From Callaeas wilsoni (taxonomy: Eukaryota; Chordata; Aves; Passeriformes; Callaeidae): DNA of 64,000 nucleotides. Below are positions 63,237 to 64,000 of this stretch, piece by piece. Made by a program: the position numbers and the translations under genes. The notes beneath the pieces were generated by a model, which saw only the letters and a program-made list of their open reading frames with translations, searched no databases and had not been told where the DNA came from. The stretch is from NCBI GenBank assembly GCA_013398955.1, contig VWPU01002122.1, forward strand, positions 1 through 64,000, in the 5' to 3' direction. Each line of letters starts with the position of its first letter. Positions within the stretch are counted from its first letter, which is position 1.

Positions 63237-64000
63237 TTTAACCAACAACATTCCAGAGGACAGCAAAGGGGAAAGATGAGCTAGAGATTATTTATATGTG
63301 TCAGAACAAGGGACGTCAGAGCTTCGCATCCTGAATTTCACGGTTTTTATGTAAAAAAGCATGGATTAGTCATACTCTTACCAGTTAGATCAATTAGCTT
63401 TTTAACTGAAAGTGTAGTAGAACAGCTGACTGCAGAATGGGATTTGTTTCACCTGAGATATATAAGGTACTTTGAATAAAATAGTTCTACATTAAAATTA
63501 AGCCGATGAGTAGGGAAAATGCTGAAAGCTCAGCCTTGGTTTATGGGTGCAATGGATTATCTCTAAGATAAATGGCTAGTAATCTTATTACTTTGTTATA
63601 ATATGACAGAAGAAGTCATCATTATGGAACATTTCTACAAGGTGTTGGTAATGAATTGCATGACTAAAACTCTGTTTTAAGTGCTGATGGTCTGTGCTAT
63701 TTAGAGCAGACACTGCCACTACTGTGTTGCTGAAGCAGTTGTGTTTCTGAGCTGTAGCTTGCCTGCAGACTGAACCGTATGGACTCATTCATGAATATTA
63801 CTTTAATGACTTAAACAAATTTGTCCTATTTTTAAATTGCTGTTAGAGCACCAAGACAAATATCTTTCTGATTAAATTTCTAATTTAGAATATCTTGATT
63901 AGGTGTAATCTCATTTATTCATAAGTGCATTAGTTGAAACAATAAATTCTGTGGGAAAGAATTGGAAAGCTTACAGAAGTAAAATCAGAGGATTTATTCA

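Larger units (their letters stand above)
46403..64000 (+). other. ASCC3: ASCC3 intron 8, open at the right edge
   Basis: At least 17.6 kb of intron after a consensus gtgagt donor. I searched for the expected continuation (IGQLAFKGMKRLNRIQS.. and a Walker A APTGAGKT-type motif) and did not find it, so the intron runs past the window. It contains a solo LTR (54084-54630), two CR1 ends (58641-58990, 61965-62337), a doubtful LTR (49769-50230), an A/C tract and AT microsatellites. The stretches 46403-49700, 50300-52700, 52900-54000, 55060-58600 and 59000-61900 show nothing I can name. Confidence 0.9.

Noticed and set aside
46403..64000. Search for the next ASCC3 exon (first helicase motifs)
   Set aside because: No plus-strand frame with the expected Walker A or IGQLAFKGMK-like sequence was found, so no exon 9 is called.
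1..64000. Retroviral gag, pol or env genes, CRISPR arrays, tRNA or rRNA genes
   Set aside because: Only LTRs without internal sequence were seen. No CRISPR-like spaced repeats, tRNA T-loop patterns or rRNA segments were recognised.

Overview
The window is eukaryotic, vertebrate, and almost certainly avian. It holds the 5' part of one large split gene on the + strand, and the interspersed repeats are the bird set: CR1 LINE 3' ends plus solo and fragmentary endogenous-retrovirus LTRs. Three LTR pieces resemble, from memory, ERVL-type LTRs described in passerines, so a neoavian, perhaps passerine, bird is the best guess. The species cannot be named from the sequence alone.

The gene is ASCC3 (activating signal cointegrator 1 complex subunit 3, a large Ski2-like tandem-cassette helicase). 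Seven consecutive coding exons can be placed to the base: 14231-14374 (ATG at 14285), 15075-15225, 18704-19287, 41762-41882, 44631-44838, 45570-45711 and 46277-46402. All have AG/GT junctions and compatible phases. Together they give an open frame of exactly 474 codons, which is the pre-helicase N-terminal region. The exon carrying the first helicase motifs was not found, so the window ends inside intron 8, at least 17.6 kb long. A CpG-rich segment at 1 to about 215 is the probable promoter and non-coding exon 1, but its splice donor could not be fixed.

Layout: 1-220 CpG island; about 220-14230 intron 1 (CR1, two ERVL-like LTR pieces in opposite orientation, one solo ERVK-like LTR); 14231-15225 exons 2-3; 15226-18703 intron 3 with an antisense solo LTR; 18704-19287 exon 4; 19288-41761 intron 4 (22.5 kb; two CR1 copies, one truncated LTR, an A/C tract); 41762-46402 exons 5-8 in a compact cluster; 46403-64000 intron 8 (solo LTR with 51-bp internal repeats, two CR1 copies, a possible further LTR). 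Almost all other open frames are chance or lie in repeats. No tRNA, rRNA, CRISPR array, bacterial-type operon or intact retroviral gene was seen.

No new multi-gene system was found. The more interesting points are a 3-codon upstream ORF just before the ASCC3 start; three solo LTRs with matching target-site duplications that can be read directly; a perfect 12-bp inverted repeat created at one LTR junction; a weak donor at the head of the longest complete intron; and intron 3, where a bird counterpart of the human short ASCC3 RNA isoform would be expected.
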